Source: Mnemiopsis leidyi
Lineage: Eukaryota > Ctenophora > Tentaculata > Lobata > Bolinopsidae
Direction of reading: 5' to 3'
DNA length: 34,359 bases
NCBI GenBank assembly: GCA_000226015.1
Contig: JH152822.1
Coordinates: 114,178 to 148,536, forward strand
Part shown: piece after piece, positions 1 through 11,286 of the stretch
Layout: every line of letters begins with the position of its first letter
Position numbering within the stretch: the stretch's first letter is position 1
The notes under the pieces: generated by a model
What the model was told of the DNA's origin: nothing
The model's database searches: none
What the model saw: the letters and a program-made list of their open reading frames with translations, nothing else
Position numbers and translations under genes: made by a program

Positions 1-133
1 ATTAGAAAGTAGAATCGATTTCACACAAGCAAACTGCTAAGGATTTTCACTTTAGACGAAATCTTCCCCTAGTAATGTAAGTTTGAAAAATCTCGCCCCT
101 AGCCGTAGCTCGCGTTGCCGCGAGACGCACCCA

Positions 134-642
134 GGAATCCTTCCCAGCTATATCGTAACTTCAAAAGTAAGTGGAATAAAGAGGTCCGGTTTGTTGCAAA
201 ATGACCGTTTTCTAAATTGATCGTTGCCTCCCCAGGAGGCAACTTGAAGACTTTTTACAACAAAAGTTATTTTGAAAAAACTGATTTTGACTACTTTTCG
301 GCAACCCTAGAAAAATAACTTTAACTAGGAGCGTGCACGTGATTCAACTAACCAATTGTAGGTTGATAACCTACTGTCGCGGCCATCACGCGCTGTCACG
401 CATTTCTGGCCTGGCGACATGAATGAAGAAATTCGAAGAAATTCTAGACGCGCATCGCCCGTTGACTAACCAATCACGGAGCGCGCATAGTGCTTGGTCC
501 TAGAGAAAAAAGATCACAGGTAGTCAGACGCAATAGCCAGTAACGTTTTCTGGGAATAGGTCATTTTGCAACAGTGACCAAACCGGGCCTATTTATTCCA
601 TGCCACTTACTTTTGAAGTTACAATATATTTAAGAAGGATTC
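134..642. mobile_element. MITE-like element with long imperfect terminal inverted repeats
   Basis: The segment at about 134-206 reappears in reverse complement at about 559-642. The arms share blocks such as GAATCCTTC at the outer edge, AACTTCAAAAGTAAGTGG, and TTGCAAAATGACC at the inner edge, with small indels between them. The arms enclose about 350 bp with no coding potential, which includes one copy of the ~100-bp repeat described separately. This layout fits a non-autonomous DNA transposon or fold-back element. I could not define a convincing target-site duplication, so the exact ends are uncertain. Confidence 0.6.
356..465 (+). repeat. ~100-bp interspersed repeat, copy 1
   Basis: This is the first of three copies. 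It opens with the hairpin-forming GTAGGTTGATAACCTAC (358-374), continues with TGTCGCGGCCATCACGCGCT and a TTTCTGGCCTGGCGA block, and ends with ACGCGCATCGCCCGTTGA. This copy has an extra short AT-rich insertion (GAATGAAGAAATTC) before the final block. It lies inside the inverted-repeat element. Confidence 0.85.
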
Positions 643-706
643 GTAGGTTGCGTTGATAACTTGTACTGTCTGACTTTGTCCGACTTCATTCAAAGCGAAT
701 AATGTG

Positions 707-796
707 TTGTAGGTTGATAACCTACTGTCGCGGCCATCACGCGCTGTCACGCATTTCTGGCCTGGCGAAGAAATTCTAGACGCGCATCGCCCGTTG
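707..796 (+). repeat. ~100-bp interspersed repeat, copy 2
   Basis: This is a second copy of the 356-465 repeat in the same orientation, with the same 17-bp hairpin at 709-725. It lacks the short insertion of copy 1. It lies outside the inverted-repeat element and runs directly into a 15-bp minisatellite. Confidence 0.85.
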
Positions 797-838
797 AATA
801 AAATGACAAAGAATAAAATGACAAAGAATAAAATGACG
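797..838 (+). repeat. 15-bp minisatellite, about 2.8 units
   Basis: The unit AATAAAATGACAAAG occurs twice in full and once in part, between copies 2 and 3 of the ~100-bp repeat. Confidence 0.85.
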
Positions 839-858
839 GGAGGGTGCGCGCTGCTGTA

Positions 859-957
859 CAAGTTGATAACCTACTGTCGCGGCCATCACGCGCTCTCACG
901 CATTTTGCATTTGCATTTCTGGCCTGGCGACGAAATTCTAAACGCGCATCGCCCGTT
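859..957 (+). repeat. ~100-bp interspersed repeat, copy 3
   Basis: This is a third copy in the same orientation. The left arm of the hairpin has decayed (CAAGTTGATAACCTAC), and a short duplication of GCATTT-type sequence expands the middle. It ends with the same ACGCGCATCGCCCGTT block as the other copies. Confidence 0.8.
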
Positions 958-2026
958 AAGGACGGATTGATCATAAGTCGCTGCAGCAACTTGCTCTAAC
1001 CAGAACCTTTAATTTGCGCGCGTCACCAGCGTGCGTAAGCACCTGGTTAGGTGAATGTAGGGGCATACAGAAACAAGGAAATAAGATAACAAATTTTAAA
1101 TTTGCAGTAGCATCTGTAATCTGTATCATTGTAAATTCGGTTTCATCTTAAAACGGGGTCATTTAAGATTATACAATTTATTTCAAAACCGTTTTACTGT
1201 TGAAAGCTTTGAAAAGTCATTAAACCAGAGATCATCAAAGTTACACCAAAATGAAGTATCTCTAGAAACGCCGCGCTTCAAATCGACTGTTCTCGTTGCT
1301 TATTGATATTCATAACATCACAACATACTACACATACAAAACATTTAATTGTATTTGTACATGAATTTTTGAAAAGCGCTTATAACATAACAGTAACACT
1401 TAAGTATAGATATTATTCGGAATATCTCTTTTATGTTTTGGTTTTAACTGTTCATAATTAAGTCCTCTTCTTAAACTCCGACTTTTACTTTCAGGTAGCT
1501 TGTCGATAGGCAACAATCTGAAATAAATACATTATTATCATGATTATAATAAACTAAAACAGCAGAATTTGTGCAATAACATTTACAACAAAAAAGAATT
1601 GTCATCGTGGAGAATTTGCGCTTTCACAACATCCCTATAATCAGTGTATCGCGTTTGGAAATAAAACTGAAATAAACAATTTGTATCGACAATCGTTATT
1701 CTTTCTTTGTTGACTTTTGACACATATGATGTTTACCTTAATCAATCGAAACAAAGCAGATGATTATAGTTCCTGTGTACGATACGACTTCCCTTCAGCA
1801 AGGAAAGTCATATCGTAGACCGAGGGAAATCATGGTCTTGTGAAACAGGTCAGTTGTAGTTGAATTTTATTTACACGCTACAATAAAGACAGTTTATTAA
1901 ATTTAGATTTATACGTGGATATTTTTCAGATTTTGATTTTAATTCTTTATAGGATAGATTTCGGACATTTCTGCTGGCATTAGCGGTTCATCCTTTATAT
2001 CAGACGGATTGTTCCCTTAAGTGCTC
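958..2026. other. AT-rich non-coding stretch
   Basis: I see no gene, RNA gene or strong repeat here. All frames are broken by frequent stops. Confidence 0.6.
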
Positions 2027-2481
2027 TTACTTACTAAACAATATGTGTACTAGCTAACTTTTACTTACTAAACAATATGTGTACTAGCTAACTTTTACTT
2101 ACTAAACAATATGTGTACTAGCTAACTTTTACTTACTAAACAATATGTGTACTAGCTAACTTGTACTTACTAAACAATATGTGTACTAGCTAACTTTTAC
2201 TTACTAAACAATATGTGTACTAGCTAACTTTTACTTACTAAACAATATGTGTACTAGCTAACTTTTACTTACTAAACAATATGTGTACTAGCTAACTTTT
2301 ACTTACTAAACAATATGTGTACTAGCTAACTTTTACTTACTAAACAATATGTGTACTAGCTTACTTTTACTTACTAAACAATATGTGTACTAGCTAACTT
2401 TTACTTACTAAACAATATGTGTACTAGCTAACTTTCACTTACTAAACAATATGTGTACTAGCTAACTTTCACTTACTAAAC
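2027..2481. repeat. 35-bp tandem minisatellite, about 13 units
   Basis: A 35-bp unit containing ACTTACTAAACAATATGTG followed by TACTAGCTAACTTT is repeated head to tail about 13 times. Most units are identical. Differences are single bases: one TTGTAC, one AGCTTAC, and two final units with TTTCAC. The last unit breaks off after CTTACTAAAC. High identity with the variants near the 3' end suggests recent expansion by unequal exchange or slippage. Confidence 0.95.
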
Positions 2482-3189
2482 GATTACTAAGGAAGAGGTG
2501 TTACAGGGTAACATTAAACGTTTGTACTTATCACAAACAGGACCAGAAACTTATGAATATTAACTTGAATACGTCTTGTTGGACACATCGTAACGTTTAG
2601 TTATTGTTTCCTAATTGTCGCTGCTCCTTGTTATTCCGTCATCTTTCTTAATTTGTATTACAAATAAGGGTAAAGACAATGAAGAGGCACATTAAGGAGA
2701 CGTCCCAATGTACACTCTTCCAGTTTGACACACGCTTGATTATGTCACAGAGAGTCATTACTCATTACACTATCCCTCACAGACCTAACTTAACAAACAA
2801 TCTGTTCATGAAATTTGTTGTAATTATCGGGTATTCTGATTCTGTTTCACAACTTTCAGTCGGCTTCTAATTGTGTTTGTTCAGATAACTATGGCACTGT
2901 CTAAATAGCTAACTGCTAATTAAGCACGAAGATGTATACGGTGCCATGAGATCCGGCAAACGTGACTCGTCAATAGAATCGATAACAGAAAAGGATAGAA
3001 AACAATAGAGCAGGTTGGAGCCGAAAGAAGCTAACAAGAAGCTCATTAAGCCATTAATGTTTACAATGTTCGATTGGTAACTAGAGATGGAGCTCTACTG
3101 TAGTAGTCGATAACCAGAGCTGAACGGATGGAAACAGATATCTCACGGAAGTTCCTCTATCCAGCTTACACCAGAGCAGTTCAATATCC
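2482..3189. other. Non-coding stretch
   Basis: I see no recognisable gene. A 63-codon open frame on the plus strand at 2679-2870 has no family signature and is taken as chance. Confidence 0.5.
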
Positions 3190-3301
3190 GGTAGCATCTC
3201 CACCAGTAGCTAGACCTAGGTATTTAGGCTGGAAACATGATTCATTATGGTAGCATCTCCACCAGTAGCTAGACCCAGGTATTAAGACTGGAAACATGAT
3301 C
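3190..3301 (+). repeat. Tandem duplication, 59-bp period, two units
   Basis: GGTAGCATCTCCACCAGTAG at 3190 recurs at 3249. The homology continues through TAGCTAGACC, AGGTATT and GGAAACATGAT. The units differ at a few positions. Confidence 0.9.
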
Positions 3302-6300
3302 CTCGAAAAGGACTAAGCCTGATACATCCTTTCCTAGACGGTCTGGTGCTATTATTTGTTCAACCCGGGGCAACGAACAATTTCTCCAATTTGTATGAGT
3401 TAGTTAGTCATGATCAGAGTAATGAGCCCGAAGAAAGGCCGGTAGAGTGAGCCTGTGTCCCTACCAAATTAGATATCCCCTATTAAGGTATCTGGTAAGT
3501 GCAGACGGTGCCATGATCCCGGAGTGCCGTGCAGACCCGCTCCAACCCGTCTAGCTGGGCCGGTACGTTGAGGGATGAGACCCGCACCCTCGCTTAACAC
3601 GTGACTCGAGTTAGCACCTACTCAAATTTGAACACTGCCCAACTTGTCCGGCTTCATTCCTTGACTCACAGAAAAGAGTGAGAGCAGCGGCCGGACAAGA
3701 CCAGGCACCAGCCACCCGCTCGAGAGCTGGGCAATGCCGTGCCGGATGTTTCAAGCAGGGGTATGTTTCTCAAAATTAGATCAGCTAGTTGACCCGGCCA
3801 ATGACAAAGGGACACCAGGTCACGCGATCTTGCCCGGCCAGTCGCAGCACGGCAATGCTTCCCCAGTCTACTTACCGTGTTATGAGCTGTACTCACTTTT
3901 TGCCTGAGTCTTTGCTTGTCCGTAGTTGGCCGAGGACCGACTCCAGCCAAGCACGGGTCCGATCTTCCTGGGTTTACTGGCTAACTGGCGAGATTAGCTC
4001 CAGTTTTTAGCAGCTCTCCAGCCGCCTCCATTCTGAAACAAATAAGAATTGTTAGCTCATATTCCCGAGGCGTGATCTTTTGTTAAATTTTTCACCTTAG
4101 TCGACTAACTTCTGAGTTAATCTTAATGACGTCTGCTTAAACGCTATTAACCTTCCTAACCCATGTTCATTATCTCGCTTCTGTACCACATCAAATTATT
4201 AAAAATGGTCGGAGTTAAAGAATGTCGTAACATCTTATTCTTACTATTCTGAACTTATCATCTGGGCAAGTCACCATCCGCAGATTTAAGATCGTTAATG
4301 TAGACTCTCACTCTTTGTCCGAACGCTGGTCATGTTATGAATCTGCAAAAACACATGGAGGTCAATAACTTTAGACTGGGAGCTTTGTTACAAGTGAGGT
4401 TTGCAGTGCCAATATGGCGCGAAAACACAATGCATTTATTTGAAGACAAAGGTCCAAATCATTCTGGCTAAATTGAACGTCCGTCTCTTTCGAATGGAAA
4501 ACACGTGATTATGAGGGTGGCACTGAGGGGATGTGACTGAGGTGACTGGTGTCACATCGGTTTTAAAGGATAATTATCAAAACTTTAGGACTTATTGCAT
4601 TGGAATATTGTTGGACATTCATGTTCCCTCATGAAAAATTAGTATCATTTTAAGAAAGATTGAAAGAATTAATCATTTTGAAATTACTGAAATCATTAAT
4701 TTAAATAAATTGCTTTATAATTATCATGAGACAGGAAATAGCTCAAATTTTCTGTCAATTATTGCTACAGTTGTAACAAGGTCCAATGTTCTTACATATG
4801 AAGCATAATTTCTTAATCTCTAATCGTTATTTTGATATGTAACTTAAAGCAAAAACATAAGTATAACATGGTTAGTTCGCAGGATCGGAGTTGATACCTT
4901 AAAGGTTTCGTTTTCTGGCTAACTGTTTATTCATAATTTAAATAATGAATCCTCTGAGTACAACTCAATTCTGACTTTGAGTACTAGAATTTTCTGTTGG
5001 TCGCTGATTAATCATGTCCGCGACGGAAGGCGAAATATCGTAATCTGAATCCTGTCTATGTCTAAATAAAAAGAGGGGGCGGGTTGGTGGCTGTGTATTG
5101 CACGTGGGGGAGGGGGCGGGTTACTCGCGGTGATCTGCACGTGCTGACACACCAACCTCCACGTGTACATCCGGCTCTTGATCCGCCTTTCAATTAGCGG
5201 AGGAGCTAATGCCGCATGGAGCAGTTGTCTAAGCGGGATAACTATAATGGTTCGAATAGTAGCTACGTGGCAGTGGAGTGGCTGACAACTCGACACGGCA
5301 TGTGATAGACCACTGCTCGCCGACTTACGTCTCCGCTTATCCCTCCGCCCAGTCAATATGTTTAGCTTAAAACCTAAAGCTTTAGCTGTCAAGGCAGATA
5401 TTAAGTCAAGAGGAGGCTGCAGCCGCATGTCGGTACGGTGGGTACATGTTGTCATGGTAATGACATGGGTCCCCTGTCTGTTGTCTCTCCAACCACTCCA
5501 ACCCACCTGCCGCCCTGATTTTTCTGCCACATGCGATGAAAGGATTTTTTACTGTGAGCAGCCTAACAAAAATTAGATAGCGGTCTAAATTTTTGAGAGC
5601 AAGACCGTCAGCGAAGAAAATGTAGGACGACCTTTCCATCGATCATAGGTGTATTGTAAGACTAAGACTCATTCGTTTTCATAGTATCTAATAGACTAGG
5701 AATTGGACACACAAAAATGACCGTCGGATTGTTACTTTGTTAAAAGCCCGGGGAACCTATCAGATAGGATTGTTGCCTGGGAACATTATAATTTGAAATT
5801 TGAAGGTGCTTAGCGGCATAATTCACGGGAGGCGCATGTTGGGTACTGCAGGGTTTCTTTGTTTAACTATGTTGCGCGTTATAATTGCAGGAGAAATAGA
5901 CCTGTCGGACACGGACCTGGAGATAAGATATGGTAGACATGTAATAGGACCTCATAGTGATAAGGGTCTAGATATCGATAAGAGGGCCGATAGTAGGGCT
6001 GGGCAAGCAGGAAGATACTCAGCTGGAAGGCTTATTGGCCGGCCATGTGACCGGGAAGTTACTCTGCCAAACCGGGAACTTTGCCCCACGCACCCCGGAG
6101 ATTAGATTAACAATCTTCAGACTAAACTGGCAGTCTATGAGCGGATTGGTGGTCCGAAAGCCACGTGTGCCGCATGCTAAGTGCCATTGGCGAGGTATAT
6201 TTAGCGTCAAGCGAGTTGGTGCGCGGTTTGTTCTCGGAGCACGTGATAACAGGAGCAGCTTGGCATGTCATTTCCCTCCTCACACATCGTCTAACGGGCC

Positions 6301-8020
6301 CGCCGCACGAGCACCGCGCCACACGACCCTGCTTACCGACTGAGGTTCGGGCTTGCTTTCTTGGACTCGCTATATCTGCCGTATCTAGTCCTGCCGTATC
6401 TAGTTCTAGCTTCCCAGCAGAGTTAAGCAGCTTGGCTTATAAGGATCTCACCACAGTGCGATCTGGTTATCTTGACTTGGCCTGTTGCTACTGACAGGCA
6501 CCTTGGCCACCCCACATCTTACAGCTTTGTTATTTCACAAAGCGCTGTCTCGTCTTTCAATACACAGTCTGTTGCCAGATCTATTGTCCAGCATACCAAT
6601 CAGTAACATAACAATGAGCCCTACTCCAGAGATTACATTAATTTATTCATTATCTAATTCAATCAATTCATGTCTCCTTGGGGGACGTATTCCAATTGAT
6701 GATAAAGTTTCGTGTTGGTCCTGCATGCTTACTTATCGTATCGAACGCCGACCAATTTATTGACTAACGTCGACTGCAATGGCGACGTCGAGACAGACTG
6801 AAGACGCGACCGGGTATAAAATACGGCTTCACATCTGAATTAATTATTTCGTAGCCCTCGAGGTGTCTGTCTGCCCACCAACTCTTGAACTAGGAACACG
6901 CGTCCATTCATTTAACATATGTGTAAAATTCATTTCTAATAAGGCTAGCGTGTGGCATTTTAGAATCAAGTTCATCGACGTTCCATAAAGTAGATCTCCA
7001 GCCGATCATCTAATTGTGATTGACAATGACATGTGCTGCATGGTAAACGGTGTTATACTCGATATTGATAAGATTGTCGTTTAGTCTATCACGTTTTATT
7101 GGAGGAGGTATAATGAGCTTTACAACAAAAAACAGCCAACATGTTTCCCTTTGTTGCGCCAGGTACAGCTATGTTGCTATTTTTGTCATCTTTTAGTTAT
7201 TAGCGTTTTTGATACAGTCGAACGTACTTCTATTATATGACTTAATGGCTCAAAATTAACTTCCACACACTCCTAACGGTTTGCTTGATTCCACTTGTTA
7301 CCCAACATGTCTTGATATTTCTACTCCCGAAACAGCAGCAGACACCGAAAAAGCGGCTTGGTGGCTCTGCTACTCTGCTAGATTTGAACAATGACGGGGT
7401 TCGAGGCAGCATTGTGTTGAAACAAGCTGCAGTAGGTGACGGAGTTAGTCACGTGTAATCCACCTAGTGGAGTAGTAGTAGTACAATCTGGAGCAGCAGA
7501 TAATGATAGCCAGCTCTTCAGATCGCGTCGTGACGTTTAAATTGCCAGACTGTCTCATTGTACTCCTCACGTTTCATCATCTGCTGAGATACGAGCCGTT
7601 TGAGAGGATGTCCCCCTCCAAACTACAATATCACGTGGACAGCCGGGAAGAGACCAGAGTTTTCTGACCTACCTCTTACTGACCGAACTGTGAGTAGGTG
7701 ACCTGCGTCAGGGTTCTGTGGTGGTGCGTTTCTCTGACTAGCCAACTTCAGCTCGTTTTTCCTGCACCAATTTTAGTACCGTGATTAGTCAAGACCGTAT
7801 CTTACTAATAGGTTTGCTCGGGCAGGACAGGGCTGTGTTTGAGAGGCAGTTTTGTTATGTTTCGTTAATTTAGCGGTTGTCACTTTGTCTTTCCTGACAG
7901 TTACTTATTTTAAGATTCAATTTTGACAAGCAGCTTGTGCATTGCCTGAGAGCCTAATTGAAGTAATCTATAGAAATATCGAACTAACTTTTGAAAGGCC
8001 GCACCCTATTGTGTGAAATT
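3302..8020. other. Intergenic stretch without a supported gene
   Basis: This is nearly 5 kb with a somewhat GC-richer core (about 3.5-6.4 kb). Open frames of 60-172 codons overlap on both strands there, as expected by chance when stops are rarer. None shows a domain signature or consistent splice sites. Nine CACGTG hexamers occur here (3598, 4502, 5101, 5138, 5160, 6162, 6240, 7450, 7632). I see no tRNA or rRNA. Confidence 0.5.
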
Positions 8021-8060
8021 TACAGCTTGGTGCAGTCACTTACAGCATGGTGCAGTCACT
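8021..8060 (+). repeat. 20-bp direct duplication
   Basis: TACAGCTTGGTGCAGTCACT is followed immediately by a second copy with one mismatch (CATGG for CTTGG). Confidence 0.9.
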
Positions 8061-11016
8061 TGCTCAAATGTCTTACTCAATCAGAATCGATTTTGCATAA
8101 TAACACAGGGAACTGATCCAGCACCACTCATATTCGTATCCTTCAATCAGCTTGCATAGTAGGAGCCTAAATGTTTCTTAATGCATCTCTGAGTTATGAC
8201 ACAATAAGGAGTATTGTGGGTCAACATGGCTATTTACAAATAAACAAACTTAACTTGGATCACAGTTCCCCCGATTTTTTGCTCTTGATCTCTTTGAAGT
8301 TGAGCACTGCAAGTTAAACAATGTATCACTGTCGCTCTAGACTGAGACCTTGAAACACTCCAACAAGAGATGGTTTGCTTAGTTACCGGGTGAAATTAAG
8401 CTAAATTGAAATAACAAGAGCGCGTTTAGGGTCGCGTCCTGCTTTGAGACCCTGTTCACCGATTGACCCAGTTGCAGCGCCCAGCACATGAATAAAATCT
8501 TGATAATTGGTATTCATAGTTGCTTAATGACTCATTATGCGGAGGTTCGTTAATTATGCATACTGCCTTTGTTACTCTGTCTATTTCGTGTTGGTACTAC
8601 AAAACAGCAAAACTTTGGGAACTTACAGCTCTCACGTGTCACATTGACGAGACGACTCGAAACTTTGAGTCTCAAGGTCTAAGGGCCACCGGATATTTAA
8701 CTGAGGGACTTAGGTCGTTAGCTTTTACCTGAGGTTTAAACTTTCTTCAATTAGCCAAACCATCCCCAATATCTATAAATTCAACAATGGAAGGCTTTAA
8801 CGTACGTAGCGTTATGTTGCTATACTTGAGGCCAAATAATTTTACGAGACTTTTAGGTAGCCATATAAGCGTTTTTCTCCTTCATTAGTCAATCACAAAT
8901 TTCACCAAGAAGATGACCGAGGCTTCGCATTTTGAAACATGGAAAGCCTCACAACTGTAGAGTTTGAAAAATGTTTATCTATTACCGGTCAGAATCAATA
9001 GCACGTTCATCAGTACGATGGTCGAGCGAATAAACAATCATCTCATTTTTAACAATAATTAACTGCTTAATCATATGGACTTTCGACCATTAGGAATCCT
9101 TGCAACTTGAAGAAGGATATTGCTCAAATATATACATACACATATAGATGTCATTTAATTGCTGTAAATCTTGGATTCTCAGCAGTTGGTCGTAAACGAG
9201 AAAAGTCCGCGTTAAATTTTTCAATCTATTTTTGATACTTGCCACACATAATAATAATCACATAATGATAATGTTCTGAAATAATTCAAATTAGATTTAG
9301 AGGATAGAAACGATCAGAATATCAAATTATCAGCCATAAAATTAGACATGTTTATCACGGCTGATAACAGAAGAAACTTAACTTTGGCAAATATCGAAAA
9401 TTAAATTTGAATATTGCATTTCAAAAGCGAAAGAAGGAATGAAAAGCATACTGCTTTTCTCTTAAACAGGATTCAAGAAAACTGACACCAATATCTGCTT
9501 CAAGGCTGCGAGATCATTCTGTGGGTATGAGTTGTTAAGGGCAGCAACTTCCAATATGTTGCCAAGGTGTATTTTGAGTGATAGCCTTGTCAAAACAATT
9601 CCGCTTGAATGAATAATCAGAGCGCTATCTTGAACTTCTCTGCGGTAATGCGGCTGCTAACCTACTCATTGTGATGTGGCCCCCATCCAAGATTGCATGG
9701 ATGGCGTATTTCTTAAAAGTTACGAACAAAATGATAACCTATATGAAATGAGACCATTATATAGACCGAACCTAAAAGACTTTATTTAACTTTATTAAAA
9801 CAGCTGAGTTGTGCAAAACTTTTATGCCATAACGATTAACGACGTCATTTTATTATAAGCATTATCATTTGCGATTTGCTTTTAGGTAAGATTCGTTACA
9901 AGTGCCAAATCTTAAGGCGTCAAGATTTATCTTATCTGTGAAAATATGCCCCTTATTTGGTACGCGTACAAACAGATTCTATGTTCAATTTTGCCATCAT
10001 TAACAAAACTTAATGTTACTCAATGTTATAGCACCTAAGAGACCAATAGCATGCGAGGTTAACTTTTCTCCGCTCATTTTTTTCTATCGAGCTAAAAATA
10101 TCGTGAGGTATTTGACAAATTCTTTGAGCAATCTGAGATAAAAAATGATGCAACAATAATTAACTAATTATAACACTTACACAGCCAGTTCACAGAAGGG
10201 TTGGATGATACAGTAACTGCCAACTTTGACGTTCAATCGTTCGTCCTAAGACCCAGGAGCCCGACCAATTCATCGTCCTAACTTGCAACTTCTTTTACCT
10301 GACAATAACTGCGGTGAAAATCTCAAAATCAATTCCGGTGGACTTGTCACGCTGACAAATTTGCTTAGCACTCAAACGTTCCGCGAGCATGCACTCAGGA
10401 TGCTGTTTTTTTTCTCGGAATTGAGAAATTCGTCTTACTTTAGCTTTCACAAAAACATTAAATTCGAGTTATCGAGTTATGCATCCCCAATTCATTACAT
10501 ATTCAACGCCACTGCTTTTTTGTACTGATAAAGTTGTGTAAAGTTGAAATAGTCTGGGGTCGGGTCGGTCTGCCGTTGAAAATCTCTGCCACGTGTATCC
10601 CACTCTCAAATCTCCAGTCTCTGTGAGCATCTAAACTTGTACCAATACACTCCATCATATCTTTCCACGATTATGAATGGCCTCTTTTACGAATAGCATA
10701 GTTTAACTGAAATATGGTCGACGGTCCTTTTAGGCAGGGCTATTATTAAAACGAGTTCGGTCAAATTCCTAGATTTGTCGGTCTGGCAAGGGTGTTCAGA
10801 ACAGACAGCCGTGGTTTAAGGAAGCACATTTCGTCTCCTGGTGGATGAAGTGCACTGAACCATTCGCTCTCACGTTGCCAGTGAAAAGGCTGGCTCTGCT
10901 GAGGGTTGTACTGCGCCCACAACTAGATCCATCCATGATTTGTGGAGGCTTATGACAATACACTGGCAGTTATCAAGAATTTGGCAAGTGCTTTGGATTC
11001 CAATTGGAGGGGTGGG
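8061..11016. other. AT-rich intergenic stretch
   Basis: I see no gene or RNA. Short open frames (for example 8520-8732 and 10283-10528, plus strand) have no family features. CACGTG occurs at 8633 and 10590. Confidence 0.5.
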
Positions 11017-11286
11017 CACGTGACCAAGAAACTAAGTGACGACGCATGAAGGAGAGATGAAGGAGTCCACGTGATACCCGTGTACAAACTGGTCACGTGA
11101 CTCCGCTCATTGCTCCCCGAGACTATGCCAGGCATCTCACCGCACTATTTGCTCCCAATTCCACTGCTGCTGCTGTTGTTGCAGCCACTTTGCACCGTGT
11201 TTAGTCTCATTTTACGAGATACATACAAATATACCGTCCTCACGTGACATGCTCCTCCAGCAGCCTGATCACATGAGGTGACGTCA
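11017..11286. promoter_or_regulatory. Cluster of E-boxes and a CRE
   Basis: Four CACGTG hexamers lie within 230 bp (11017, 11068, 11094, 11241). The third is embedded in the 10-bp palindrome GTCACGTGAC. A full CRE palindrome, TGACGTCA, follows at 11279-11286. CACGTG is the preferred site of bHLH-zip factors (USF, Myc/Max, MITF types), and TGACGTCA that of CREB/ATF. A regulatory role is inferred from clustering only. The cluster is about 7 kb upstream of the DMRT start codon. Confidence 0.4.

Noticed and set aside
619..989. Overlapping minus-strand frames with shared peptide blocks
   Set aside because: The similarity comes from translation of the triplicated non-coding repeat and the AATAAAATGACAAAG minisatellite, not from a repeated protein domain.
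2027..2481. Possible CRISPR-like array
   Set aside because: The 35-bp units are contiguous with no unique spacers, and the DNA is animal. It is a minisatellite.
5245..5260. tRNA B-box-like GGTTCGAAT
   Set aside because: The final CC is missing, and no A box or cloverleaf could be drawn upstream. The similar GGTTCGAGG at 7396 fails for the same reasons.
5012..5530. 172-codon open frame on the minus strand
   Set aside because: The longest unexplained frame in the left half, but it begins with GTG, overlaps plus-strand frames in a GC-richer patch, and shows no domain or exon structure. Taken as chance.
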